DNA of 32,501 nt, from the IMG/VR virus record IMGVR_UViG_3300040809_000839, positions 1-32,501 of that record; one strand, written 5' to 3'. Made by a program: the position numbers and the translations under genes. Below, piece after piece: positions 8,481 to 16,526 of the stretch. Origin of the DNA: a virus. Numbering within the stretch: the stretch's first letter is position 1; each line of letters begins with the position of its first letter. The notes under the pieces are model-generated. The model ran no database searches. It saw only the letters and a list, made by a program, of their open reading frames with translations, and had not been told where the DNA came from.

Positions 8481-10073
8481 TTAGGGGTAGCTAGTTACTG
8501 CTCCACTATCCTCATTACCATAGTAGGTAAGTACGATTTCGTCCGCATTGTCGAAGTCATTCGTATAAGCACCAAATCCAGTCTCAAGAGAAATAACATC
8601 TTCTACTGAGTGTACTGGTACATCAATGTGTACTTTCGGCATACTTACATAAAGACGTGGATTCCCATCTACTGCTCCACCAATTTGGAAAGTTACTTGG
8701 AAATCGTTTACAACTTTATCCAAACCTTCGCCAGAAGTAGTCATGTTGTTAAACAATTCTACAGAAGAGCCTTTGTGAGTGCCATTCGCAGGATCTGCGG
8801 TAGTGTCAAGCGTCAAGTAGCAGTTAAAGTTACCTGTTACAGTTCGACCACCCGTTACACCTTCGATTGGAATGTTTACATTACCAAGTTCTTCCGGTAC
8901 CAGATAAGTAATGTTATTAGATACTGTTACGTTACCTCCGGTAAGAGTTAGGCTATAGTCGCCTGAAGGGAAGGCAGTAGTATCAGTAGTACTTACGATA
9001 CACTGAGTCAAACGATTTCGAATAAATGCTGAAGTTTGATCAACACCCGCATCGATTGCAAAATTAGCTGTAGTAGCCCCGGTAGCAATACCCATCTTCA
9101 AGTCAGCACTGCTATCAAGGAAAATATCCCCTGCAGTAGCGCCTGTAATAGTTGTACCAGATTGTACAGTTACCACGCCTGCGGACTGCTTATCTACAAT
9201 ATTCTTTGCAAAACCTGACCAGTTAATTGTAGCAATACCATCAACATCGAAGTCAATAGAAGCTTCGTTAATTTGAGCATTTTCCAGCTTGTATACCATT
9301 GGGTTGGTAGTGCTAGTTTCCATTACAAAATAAAGGTTACAGGTTGCAAGTACCGCACGGTTTGACTGACCAAAGTTAATAGTTTGTCCCGCATCGGTAG
9401 GCATAGCTACGGCACTGCCAAAGTCTGAGTTTGAATCCGCCTGAGAATTACGATAAAAACCAGTTGTTGCATCATCATCAATTGCATCAATGTCAATTGT
9501 AACAGACCCAGTACCATCACCAATCAAAGAGGCTGGAACAATAAAAGTTTGGGCAGCAGTATATCCTGTACCACCACTTACTATTTGTACATCGCTTGCA
9601 TTGCCTGCAGCATTAACAATAATTTGGAAAGTACCTGCAGTACCTCCATGAGTACCTGTTACAAGTGAGTTATCACTATCAATAATGTAGGTGCCGGGGG
9701 TTCGATCGCCTGCACTATCCGCAGAGCTGAAATCAAGAGTAGCCAAAGCACCTTGAGAGCCAATAGTTCCATACTTATCAGCACCGGCCATTACAGCCCA
9801 TAGAACTTCTTCTACAGCGTGATGCTCAGTACTCGTGTAGAACGGACGTACATATGTGCTAAAAGACCACTCAGCCGGAGCCAGAGAGTCTGTAAACAGT
9901 CGTCGACCACGACGGCTGATACCGTCTGCACCCTGCATTTCTGCGAGAGTAATATCAGACGTATTAGTAGACTGTGAGAAACTGAACCCGTCAAGAACTG
10001 GAACTTCCCACAACTTACTATCAAACTCTACATAGAGTTTTGAGTCTCTACTAAAGAATAATTGTTGTGCCAT
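8481..10073 (-). CDS. Major tail tube protein
   Basis: This 530-residue, beta-rich protein has few charged clusters. Its start reads MAQQLFFSRDSKLYVEF and the sequence is dominated by Thr, Ser, Gly, Val and Asp. It lies between the tail terminator-like gene and the G/GT chaperone genes, the place of lambda gpV. A strong terminator directly follows it, as expected for a highly expressed structural gene. It is about twice the length of gpV; the middle (about 120-340, Gly/Thr/Ala-rich) may be an inserted surface domain. The ATG at 10071-10073 has a good ribosome site (AGGAGATAAAC). Function is inferred mainly from order, size and composition. Confidence 0.8.
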   Translation of the reverse strand: MAQQLFFSRDSKLYVEFDSKLWEVPVLDGFSFSQSTNTSDITLAEMQGADGISRRGRRLFTDSLAPAEWSFSTYVRPFYTSTEHHAVEEVLWAVMAGADKYGTIGSQGALATLDFSSADSAGDRTPGTYIIDSDNSLVTGTHGGTAGTFQIIVNAAGNASDVQIVSGGTGYTAAQTFIVPASLIGDGTGSVTIDIDAIDDDATTGFYRNSQADSNSDFGSAVAMPTDAGQTINFGQSNRAVLATCNLYFVMETSTTNPMVYKLENAQINEASIDFDVDGIATINWSGFAKNIVDKQSAGVVTVQSGTTITGATAGDIFLDSSADLKMGIATGATTANFAIDAGVDQTSAFIRNRLTQCIVSTTDTTAFPSGDYSLTLTGGNVTVSNNITYLVPEELGNVNIPIEGVTGGRTVTGNFNCYLTLDTTADPANGTHKGSSVELFNNMTTSGEGLDKVVNDFQVTFQIGGAVDGNPRLYVSMPKVHIDVPVHSVEDVISLETGFGAYTNDFDNADEIVLTYYGNEDSGAVTSYP

Positions 10074-10137
10074 AGTTTATCTCCTATGAACTTTGAAAAG
10101 AGGCGAACGTGAATCCTTTGATTCGTGTCGCTCGTTT

Positions 10138-10599
10138 CTAGTATCGAACCTCTATAAGTATTTCTCCTACTCCTAAAGGATCTAATACACCTTCATCAGT
10201 ATCTATGCTGATGATTGTGATTTGGTGGGTAAATTTTAAGTCCCCTCGTCTATCATAGTATTCAAATCTACTATTATCTTCTAATACAGTTTCTACATCT
10301 TCCAGAAGCTCATCTAATGCTTCTACTGCATCTTCTTGATTCACATAACAACGAACAGTTATATTCAAAAAACGGTCTTTATAACCTCCGCCTTGATACT
10401 CTCGTCGCTCTGAACCTGCATTGAGATGAATAGCGGGAAACTCTTCTACCTCATCCCAAAATTTCAGTCTTGGACTTACTTCTGCTACAGAAGTTTGAAA
10501 ATAACCGGTACCATCTATAAGTTCTAGTTTATTTGCAAGTCCTTGCGTTATAGCGGCACGTCGGCTAGAAAATTCTCTGTTTTTTGTAACTACCGCCAC
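10138..10599 (-). CDS. Tail terminator / tail completion protein (gpU-like)
   Basis: This 153-residue alpha/beta protein contains F-P-A-I-H-L-N-A-G and a later segment in which YKDRFLNITVRCYV precedes an acidic helix (about 95-120). Such a layout is common in tail terminator proteins of siphoviruses, which cap the tube and bind the head connector. It begins in the stop of the upstream gene (1-bp overlap) and lies just before the major tail protein gene. The identity is inferred from position, length and this pattern; no catalytic function is expected. Confidence 0.68.
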   Translation of the reverse strand: MAVVTKNREFSSRRAAITQGLANKLELIDGTGYFQTSVAEVSPRLKFWDEVEEFPAIHLNAGSERREYQGGGYKDRFLNITVRCYVNQEDAVEALDELLEDVETVLEDNSRFEYYDRRGDLKFTHQITIISIDTDEGVLDPLGVGEILIEVRY

Positions 10600-11942
10600 T
10601 AAACTCTCCTAGTATAGAATCTTCCTATTGCCATTTGTGTTGCTAATTCTCTTATTGACGCATCAATAACCCTTCGAGGGTCTCTTTCAGGCGTTGCCCA
10701 GGGGGCTCTACCACTTCCCATTTCAAAAACTTGATAAGGGCTTTTATCGTAAGTATATCCCACACTTGGAAACCCTTTGTTAGTAGTTAATACATCTACT
10801 ACCCTAACACTACTAGCAAATCTTCCCGTTCTGCTCTCGAGGCCGGGCGCTCTCATATTCTTTTCTACTGTTTGCGGCAATTTTTGATTTAGCATTGCCA
10901 TTATTGCAAACATACTTCCCATATTCTGTTGTGGGGCTTTTCTAGAGGCTATTCGCCTTTTCTTTATAGGGCTGCCCGTACTTTTATCCATTACATTTTT
11001 ACTAGCTATTTTCTTTCTGCCAGGCGGCCCTTCTTTGATTTTTGTAGATTCGCTAGTAGTTTTTAAAGTTTTCTTGTCTTTAAAAGGGTCTATTAAAACT
11101 TTTAGCGTTTTTTTGCGCTGCCCTTCCGCTAAACTATCTGATCCTTGTATTTCTGCAATATTTAACTTTGCTACTGCTTCTTCTAATTTTTTCGCGAGGG
11201 CTTTTTCCTTTCCGCCACCCTGTATAGCGTTAAGAATCTGACTACCTAACACTACGTCAATTTTTCCGTCTTTTGAGTTTTTATAAATTTCTAAAATCAT
11301 TCCCAGCCCTTGGGATTCTAACTCTTTTTTAATTTCTGGAGTAATTGTAGAATCTCCATATGCTTCCATCAAAGCTTCGTGTACTCCATTATTTAAGAAT
11401 TCTTCAATGTTACTGCTTCCACCTTCATGCTCTAAGTTAAAAACTTGTCCTGCATTTTTTAAGTCCCGTGTTTCTCCTGGCTTACTGCTACTAGGACGAG
11501 TTAAGGGCTCCCCGAGCATTTTTATAAAATCATTATAAAATTTATCAAGAGGCTTTTTGTACATTTGATAAACTCTATCAAAGTTATTTTTAGAACCTCC
11601 GTCTACTTGTTCTACTACTGCTACTACTCCGCCCCTAATATTTTTTACAGTGATTCCTTTTGAGGGGTTGTGTCTTTTTCCAAAAGCTTTTCTAACATCC
11701 GTTGTTAAAGTAGTTATTAGTTTTGCTAACTTAGGCTCTATGTTTTTTAACGCCTGCCGCCCTTCTGCCGTGCCTCCCGAAGATCGATTTAATAAGTCAC
11801 GAATTGTCTGCTTAACTTTCGAACCTCTATATGTAAATACATGGGTTCTTTTATTTGCTACAACTCTTCTATAATCGTCCGAACTTTTTTTAAGCTCAGA
11901 ATCTAATTTAGTTAAAAACTGCGCTAGTTTAGGGCTACTCAT
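10599..11942 (-). CDS. Neck / tail completion protein with HK97 gp10-like C-terminus and long N-terminal extension
   Basis: This protein has 447 residues. The last about 110 residues (from M-R-A-P-G-L-E-S-R-T-G-R-F to the end) look like the HK97 gp10/lambda gpZ type: R-T-G-R-F-A-S-S-V, then Y-Q-V-F-E-M-G-S-G and R-D-P-R-R-V-I. Those proteins are normally only about 120-190 residues. The first about 330 residues are lysine-rich and helical, with no motif I recognise. The gene lies between the head-tail connector and the tail terminator and overlaps both by one base. The neck role is inferred from the C-terminal domain and position. Confidence 0.7.
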   Translation of the reverse strand: MSSPKLAQFLTKLDSELKKSSDDYRRVVANKRTHVFTYRGSKVKQTIRDLLNRSSGGTAEGRQALKNIEPKLAKLITTLTTDVRKAFGKRHNPSKGITVKNIRGGVVAVVEQVDGGSKNNFDRVYQMYKKPLDKFYNDFIKMLGEPLTRPSSSKPGETRDLKNAGQVFNLEHEGGSSNIEEFLNNGVHEALMEAYGDSTITPEIKKELESQGLGMILEIYKNSKDGKIDVVLGSQILNAIQGGGKEKALAKKLEEAVAKLNIAEIQGSDSLAEGQRKKTLKVLIDPFKDKKTLKTTSESTKIKEGPPGRKKIASKNVMDKSTGSPIKKRRIASRKAPQQNMGSMFAIMAMLNQKLPQTVEKNMRAPGLESRTGRFASSVRVVDVLTTNKGFPSVGYTYDKSPYQVFEMGSGRAPWATPERDPRRVIDASIRELATQMAIGRFYTRRV

Positions 11943-12532
11943 TAAAAGTTTTTATACAAATCTAGCACTCTTTTAATATGGTCAGGAAAAGCTACATTAT
12001 TTCTCTGACTAGTGCTTGCTTGGTTCTGTATACTGGCACCCGCAATAGTTCTTCGCTCTTTGTGCTCATCTTTTAAATAGTAAGTAACAAGATCTGTAAC
12101 TGCTAAACGAAGATCAACAGGAATACTTGCGTATCCTGCAGTATAAGTTATACGAACTGCTCCTGGGCCACGTCTCCAATTCTTATAACTACTTCCACCT
12201 GTTGTGCGAATAACACTATCTGTAACAGAATCAAGATAGTATTCATGCGCAGCAGTAGTTAAAATATTATAAGAATCTTCGTAAGTATCTCTTTCTTCTA
12301 CAGATACAATCGTATTTACAGGACTTTCAGTTAGTTGAACAATATGAGTGTCCCAGTCAATATTAATTGTATCTATTTTATTTGTAGAGTAGTAATCTAC
12401 AAAACTATTTCCACAATAAGTTTTTACTAATTGACTCACAGAAGGAATCAGATAATTTAAGCGCAAATCATCCTTGGGCTTTTCAATGCCTTCAGACTCT
12501 TTGTATTCTTCTACTGTTATCAAATTTGCCAT
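11942..12532 (-). CDS. Head-tail connector (HK97 gp6-like adaptor)
   Basis: This 196-residue protein starts MANLITVEEYKESEGI, followed by a helical region with LRLNYLIPSVSQLVKTYCG. That is the pattern of connector/adaptor proteins that form a ring under the portal. In the second half, V-R-I-T-Y-T-A-G-Y is followed by P-V-D-L-R-L-A-V-T-D-L-V-T-Y-Y, also typical of the family. It follows the capsid gene across a strong terminator and has no evident promoter of its own, so it probably depends on read-through. Confidence 0.83.
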   Translation of the reverse strand: MANLITVEEYKESEGIEKPKDDLRLNYLIPSVSQLVKTYCGNSFVDYYSTNKIDTINIDWDTHIVQLTESPVNTIVSVEERDTYEDSYNILTTAAHEYYLDSVTDSVIRTTGGSSYKNWRRGPGAVRITYTAGYASIPVDLRLAVTDLVTYYLKDEHKERRTIAGASIQNQASTSQRNNVAFPDHIKRVLDLYKNF

Positions 12533-12540
12533 ATAGAGTC

Positions 12541-12576
12541 AATTAATAAAAACTTGGGGAGGCGAACCTCCCCAGT
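12541..12576 (-). terminator. Intrinsic terminator after the capsid gene
   Basis: On the minus strand an 8-bp GC-rich stem TGGGGAGG/CCTCCCCA with a TTCG tetraloop (12555-12574) is followed by AGTTTTTATT. It begins 14 bp after the capsid stop at 12588 and ends just before the connector start. The loop and stem strength point to efficient, probably partial, termination. Confidence 0.9.
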
Positions 12577-12587
12577 TTATGCAGCAA

Positions 12588-13988
12588 TTAAGCTACTACG
12601 TCGAGTCGAACTACAGATACGTCAGCTGCAGTATCAGCTACGAGCTGGTTAAAGCCCAGAGACTGAGTAGCAACAATAACGTTACGCTGGTTCATTACTT
12701 CGTAATCTTGCTCAACATTTACACCACGCAGACGTGGGATTGCAAAGTTACGAACGTTGACTGCGAGACCAACACAAGCATCTTCAGCTTCCGCAGGGAA
12801 GTTGTCAGATACGATTACGGGCGTACCATAAATCGCACCTACTTGACCGGTCAGCTTGGTAGCAACGTCAGAACCTACATCAGTGATATCGGCAAAACCG
12901 GCATCAGCGATCAGATCGTAGTAACGCTTCTGAGATACAACATATACCAGCTCATCAGGCATCATGCCATACTTACCCATCAGCTTACGGGCTGAGAGGA
13001 AGTCGGCTGCGTCTACCGCAGTAGAAGCCAGAGCAGCAGCAGATACAGAAGTATCAAACGTATTCGTGCCAGCAAGCTTAATCAGACCATCAAAGTCATC
13101 AGAGCCGCCAGTAGCTACGTGGTTCAGCAGAGCATCGTCTACAGCGCGAGCGTGTGAACGTGCAACTGATTCTACGAGCATAGGCATCAGATTGATCAGG
13201 ATTTCCTCGTCAACGTGGTTATCCATCAACGTGGTTGAAATCAATCGGTAAGCCTTCAGAACTACCTGAGCAGGCTGAGGAGCAGCGCCGCCTCGAGTCT
13301 GCAAATTACCTGAAGTAGCTGCACCAGTCTGGAACGTAGCCAGACCTGTATCCTGTTGGATGGGCAGTACTTGAGCTTGAGAATTGATCTGGATCTCACG
13401 GAACGCACGAGCCAGTCGCAGTTCACGCATGATTTCCTTCTCAATTTGGCTAGATACTTCAGTAGCGATGTTAGGAGCAGAAGATGAATAAGTTACACCA
13501 GCTTTCTCAATGATACCGCGACCATAAGAAGTGCCTTCCATGCCCTTACCAGTCATTACACCCAGCAGGTGAGCGTGCATGAACTCTTTGCCCCACTTAG
13601 AAATGGTGTCGCCTTCTGAACGATCAGAGAATACACGCTTAGACTCACGCATCTTGGTGATTTCTTCGCTCTTCTCTTCCAGTTGCTTCTGATACGACAG
13701 AATTACTTCGTCGATCTTAGCATCCTTCTCAGACAGCTTAGCTTCGATGTCAGCCATCAGGCGCTCAGCACCTGACTCAACACCAACGCTTACAGCAGCC
13801 TTGACTTCTTCTTCTTGAGCAGCTTTCTCAGCAGCTTCAGCGGCCGCCTTCTCTTCTGCTTCTTGAGCTGCCTTTTCTTCGGCAGCCTTTGACTCAGCTT
13901 GCTTCATAGCGATCTTAGCAGCAGTCTCCTCTGCTACTTTCTTCGCAAAAGCTTCCAAGTCGACTTCGGGAGTTTGTACTTCCGACAT
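12588..13988 (-). CDS. Nested in-frame product: scaffold plus major capsid protein from internal start
   Basis: Within the fusion gene the ATG at 13986-13988 (MSEVQTPEVDLEAF) is preceded by GAGGAG at 13995-14000 with a 6-base spacer, a better ribosome site than many true starts here. It marks the exact border between the protease and the coiled-coil scaffold. The product would have 466 residues. This would give capsid precursor in large excess over protease, as needed for a shell of several hundred subunits. It is analogous in idea to the nested C/Nu3 genes of lambda, though there the nested product is scaffold only. Not proven from sequence alone. Confidence 0.72.
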   Translation of the reverse strand: MSEVQTPEVDLEAFAKKVAEETAAKIAMKQAESKAAEEKAAQEAEEKAAAEAAEKAAQEEEVKAAVSVGVESGAERLMADIEAKLSEKDAKIDEVILSYQKQLEEKSEEITKMRESKRVFSDRSEGDTISKWGKEFMHAHLLGVMTGKGMEGTSYGRGIIEKAGVTYSSSAPNIATEVSSQIEKEIMRELRLARAFREIQINSQAQVLPIQQDTGLATFQTGAATSGNLQTRGGAAPQPAQVVLKAYRLISTTLMDNHVDEEILINLMPMLVESVARSHARAVDDALLNHVATGGSDDFDGLIKLAGTNTFDTSVSAAALASTAVDAADFLSARKLMGKYGMMPDELVYVVSQKRYYDLIADAGFADITDVGSDVATKLTGQVGAIYGTPVIVSDNFPAEAEDACVGLAVNVRNFAIPRLRGVNVEQDYEVMNQRNVIVATQSLGFNQLVADTAADVSVVRLDVVA

Positions 13989-14597
13989 AATGATCTCCTC
14001 TTTCGCGGATTTTTCCGCTTCGTCCGGTGTTTCACTAGCTACCGATGAATTTTCATCCTTAGCCAGAGACTGACCGGCTAGATCTACACGATTGGTGAAA
14101 GTTTTCTTGAACTCATTATACTCTTCCATAGAGTCAAATGACTTCGCCAGAGAAAAAGTTGCTGCTTGATTACAGGGTACGGAAACAACCGACACCTCAA
14201 ACAACTCAGCATCCTTAATCTTTAATCCGTCAGTTTCCGTTAGATAATCAGCATCCTTGACTCGGAAACCAACAGAAAAAGCTCCAAGAATGCCTTCTTT
14301 TACAAGTTGCGCCACATGGTCAGGCGCGGATTTAGAAATTTTCGCCTTTAATTCAAGACCGTTTTCAGTGACTTTAAGTCCTGTTGCGCGTCCGATCGGC
14401 TTGTTATAGTCATGATTGAAAAGAATAATAGGATTCTTTTCAAAGTTGTTCAGACCACCCTTAGTCCACGCCTCTGCGTCAATTGTATCTCCAGCACGAT
14501 CAAAATCACTCGTACTCGCCATACCACAGATGTGAACTCCTCCATCATCCTCATCGAGAGCTTTGAAAGTGGAGGTAAGATTAAAAATCTTTTCCAT
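12588..14597 (-). CDS. Fused prohead protease - scaffold - major capsid protein (HK97 fold)
   Basis: The reading frame is continuous over 669 residues. Residues 1-165 form an HK97-type (U35) prohead protease with likely catalytic His62 (F-N-H-D-Y), Ser108 (G-A-F-S-V-G-F) and an acidic residue near 134 (L-F-E-V-S). Residues 204-330 are an Ala/Glu/Lys-rich coiled coil like the HK97 delta (scaffold) domain. From about 331 on is an HK97-fold capsid protein, ending in V-V-R-L-D-V-V-A. An ATG at residue 204 (13988) has a strong ribosome site, so capsid precursor could also be made alone. The portal and linker genes lie upstream, a terminator downstream. Confidence 0.9.
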   Translation of the reverse strand: MEKIFNLTSTFKALDEDDGGVHICGMASTSDFDRAGDTIDAEAWTKGGLNNFEKNPIILFNHDYNKPIGRATGLKVTENGLELKAKISKSAPDHVAQLVKEGILGAFSVGFRVKDADYLTETDGLKIKDAELFEVSVVSVPCNQAATFSLAKSFDSMEEYNEFKKTFTNRVDLAGQSLAKDENSSVASETPDEAEKSAKEEIIMSEVQTPEVDLEAFAKKVAEETAAKIAMKQAESKAAEEKAAQEAEEKAAAEAAEKAAQEEEVKAAVSVGVESGAERLMADIEAKLSEKDAKIDEVILSYQKQLEEKSEEITKMRESKRVFSDRSEGDTISKWGKEFMHAHLLGVMTGKGMEGTSYGRGIIEKAGVTYSSSAPNIATEVSSQIEKEIMRELRLARAFREIQINSQAQVLPIQQDTGLATFQTGAATSGNLQTRGGAAPQPAQVVLKAYRLISTTLMDNHVDEEILINLMPMLVESVARSHARAVDDALLNHVATGGSDDFDGLIKLAGTNTFDTSVSAAALASTAVDAADFLSARKLMGKYGMMPDELVYVVSQKRYYDLIADAGFADITDVGSDVATKLTGQVGAIYGTPVIVSDNFPAEAEDACVGLAVNVRNFAIPRLRGVNVEQDYEVMNQRNVIVATQSLGFNQLVADTAADVSVVRLDVVA

Positions 14598-14908
14598 TAG
14601 TCTTCACTCTTTTCTTCTGCCGGAGCAGCCTTGCTCAGAGCTTCTAGTGGATCTTTTTTAGGCTCTGGTGCAGGTTTCGGAGCAGGTGCTGGCTCCGGTT
14701 TCTTACCCAATTCGGGGTGCTTCAATTTAAGTGCATGAGTAAGGAACTTCCATGCCTTAAAACTTCTTTTTACCGAAATAGCGTGAATAGCATCTTTCGA
14801 TCCTACAATATTCATATATGATTTGTAGTCAATATCAAGAGGTAGCTCAAACTCTTTAAAGTGCTTATATGCTGTGTCCAGCACAAGTTGCTTTTGTCGA
14901 ACTGCCAT
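14597..14908 (-). CDS. Unknown small protein between portal and protease
   Basis: This 103-residue protein has an N-terminal helical part (about 1-68), in which FKAWKFLTHALKLKHPEL is the most amphipathic stretch. Its C-terminus is Pro/Ala/Lys-rich and low in complexity (about 70-103). It overlaps the portal stop by one base and the protease start by one base, so it is translated with the head genes. I do not recognise the family. A head-assembly or scaffold-related role is only a guess from the position. Confidence 0.75.
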   Translation of the reverse strand: MAVRQKQLVLDTAYKHFKEFELPLDIDYKSYMNIVGSKDAIHAISVKRSFKAWKFLTHALKLKHPELGKKPEPAPAPKPAPEPKKDPLEALSKAAPAEEKSED

Positions 14909-16095
14909 TAATCTTCTCCTTCTTCAATAGGGCGACCACCCTCGTCTGGATTTGTTGCACTTCCTGCAATATTTGCAGGTACTCTTAAGTCATCAAATCC
15001 TTCAATCAGCTCGAAGTTAAGTGCTTCACGAGCTTCGTTTGGACTAATAATGCCAGTATTAACAAGAGCTGAGTAATACTGTGCTTGATCTCGAAGTTCC
15101 GGCTGCAGTGCTGGAATTTCAGTCACGTCTTCGGTTAACTCAAAACCAAAATATCTTTCAAGAGCAAGGTTAATTTTTTGTACTATGGGAAGAATTGTCT
15201 CAAGGTAGTACATTCGCATATTTGGGCGAAGATTTGCATTATTACCTGAGTCAAGCATGATCGGGGGTATACCCAGAGCTTTTAGAATAATCTTCTCATT
15301 TTCAGAAATTGCCGCTTGAAAATCTAATTCTCTGAAGTTTACATTTGAGATGGAATCTACTTCAATTCCGCCATCAAGAATAAGAGGTCTACGACCCCCT
15401 GCATCAGGACGGTATCGGGCTGTCCAAGATTGAATCATGCGCTCTTTAATTTTTTCAGACAAGGTGTTAGGAGACTTAAGTACAAGACCCGGAACAGCTC
15501 CATTCTTAAAGAAGTTGTCTTGGAAGTCCCGCATATTCTTCATAAGAACCATTGTCCGGAGCGCAGGCTTCAATCGAGAAACTCCTCTATAGATTGAGTA
15601 GAAAGAGTTTTCCTTAATATGAATAATCTCACTTGGAGAATAATTCACAGCTTCATTATAAGTAAACTTATCAATATAAGTTGTTTCACTTGCATGAATA
15701 GTCATTTTACTTGCAGGCAAGTGATAAAGATGTACTCCATCGAAGTAAATAAAGACGTTTCCATCTATAATATAATCTGTAATTAGATTCCGACGAAATG
15801 TGCTAATATCCTGAAAAAGGTTTGGTTCTTTGTTCAAAAGAAGATTTACTCTTGAACGCTTAATGCCTTTTACTACACTATTCCCAGGAGATTGTAGTCC
15901 GACTTTTACATCTATCTCTGCACAATCGTCTACAATCATATTTACGCCACGATTAACGATTTCTAAATCTTCATACGCTCGCTCGTAGCTAAACGTAGGC
16001 TCTCGTGACGAGATAGTTTTCTCGGTAAAATATGGCTGTGCAGGATTTAACTTTTCCTCCACATCTTTATTCTGCCAAAAGTTATACCAAGCCAT
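14908..16095 (-). CDS. Portal protein (HK97 type)
   Basis: This 395-residue protein has the HK97-type portal pattern: N-V-F-I-Y-F-D-G (about 115), then Y-S-P-S-E-I-I-H-I-K and Y-R-G-V-S-R-L-K-P-A, and later A-L-G-I-P-P-I-M-L-D and P-I-V-Q-K-I-N. Its length is near the usual 400 residues. It forms the twelve-subunit ring through which DNA is pumped and to which the connector binds. It overlaps the HNH gene by 14 bp and lies upstream of the linker and protease-capsid genes. Confidence 0.93.
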   Translation of the reverse strand: MAWYNFWQNKDVEEKLNPAQPYFTEKTISSREPTFSYERAYEDLEIVNRGVNMIVDDCAEIDVKVGLQSPGNSVVKGIKRSRVNLLLNKEPNLFQDISTFRRNLITDYIIDGNVFIYFDGVHLYHLPASKMTIHASETTYIDKFTYNEAVNYSPSEIIHIKENSFYSIYRGVSRLKPALRTMVLMKNMRDFQDNFFKNGAVPGLVLKSPNTLSEKIKERMIQSWTARYRPDAGGRRPLILDGGIEVDSISNVNFRELDFQAAISENEKIILKALGIPPIMLDSGNNANLRPNMRMYYLETILPIVQKINLALERYFGFELTEDVTEIPALQPELRDQAQYYSALVNTGIISPNEAREALNFELIEGFDDLRVPANIAGSATNPDEGGRPIEEGED

Positions 16096-16447
16096 GCTTT
16101 CCTCTTTGAATCTCTACCCAACGTTTTTGTTTAGGCGCTGAATGTAGTGTTGGGTTACGCCCATAAATTGAATGCAATTTTAAGTGGTGCGCATGACATA
16201 TTGTGACAGTTTCATCATACAACTCTTCAATATGCTCGTTAATAAACTCATCTCTAAAGTCCCGAATATCCTCCATGTGGTAACCTTTTTCTTTAACCCA
16301 CTTTTGAAGGAGAGGACTCAAACTGTAATAGTGATGAAAGTCGAGTTCAGTATCTACGCCACAAATGTAGCACTCTGACCCTTTCTCATACCTTGCTTTT
16401 GCTTTGTCCCGAATATACTTTACGGGATCTCGTTTTAGCTCTGTCAT
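16082..16447 (-). CDS. HNH-like endonuclease, packaging-associated
   Basis: This 121-residue protein has Cys26-x-x-Cys29, His38-His39 in D-F-H-H-Y, and Cys84-His-Ala-His-His88 followed by L-K-L-H-S-I-Y-G. These form a small zinc-binding HNH-type core. Short HNH proteins next to terminase and portal genes are known to assist DNA packaging in several siphoviruses (for example HK97 gp74). Here the gene is the first of the unit driven by P4 and overlaps the portal start by 14 bp. It could also be a free-standing homing-type HNH; the packaging role is inferred from position. Confidence 0.78.
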   Translation of the reverse strand: MTELKRDPVKYIRDKAKARYEKGSECYICGVDTELDFHHYYSLSPLLQKWVKEKGYHMEDIRDFRDEFINEHIEELYDETVTICHAHHLKLHSIYGRNPTLHSAPKQKRWVEIQRGKHGLV

Positions 16448-16475
16448 CTTTGAATCTATTACTTTTAATAACGAA

Positions 16476-16504
16476 ATTATATCGTGAGGGAACTAAATTG
16501 TCAA
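16476..16504 (-). promoter_or_regulatory. Sigma70 promoter P4 for the head operon
   Basis: On the minus strand TTGACA (16499-16504) and TATAAT (16476-16481) are separated by 17 bp, a perfect consensus. It lies in the 79-bp gap between the large terminase stop and the HNH gene. The upstream A/T-rich block is present but differs in detail from P1, P2 and P5. Confidence 0.88.
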
Positions 16505-16526
16505 CTACTATTTTTCTGTGGTCCCT

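Noticed and set aside
10107-10128. Inverted repeat after the tail terminator-like gene as a terminator
   Set aside because: On the minus-strand RNA only GAATC/GATTC pairs well; the outer bases give A-C mismatches and there is no clear U-run.
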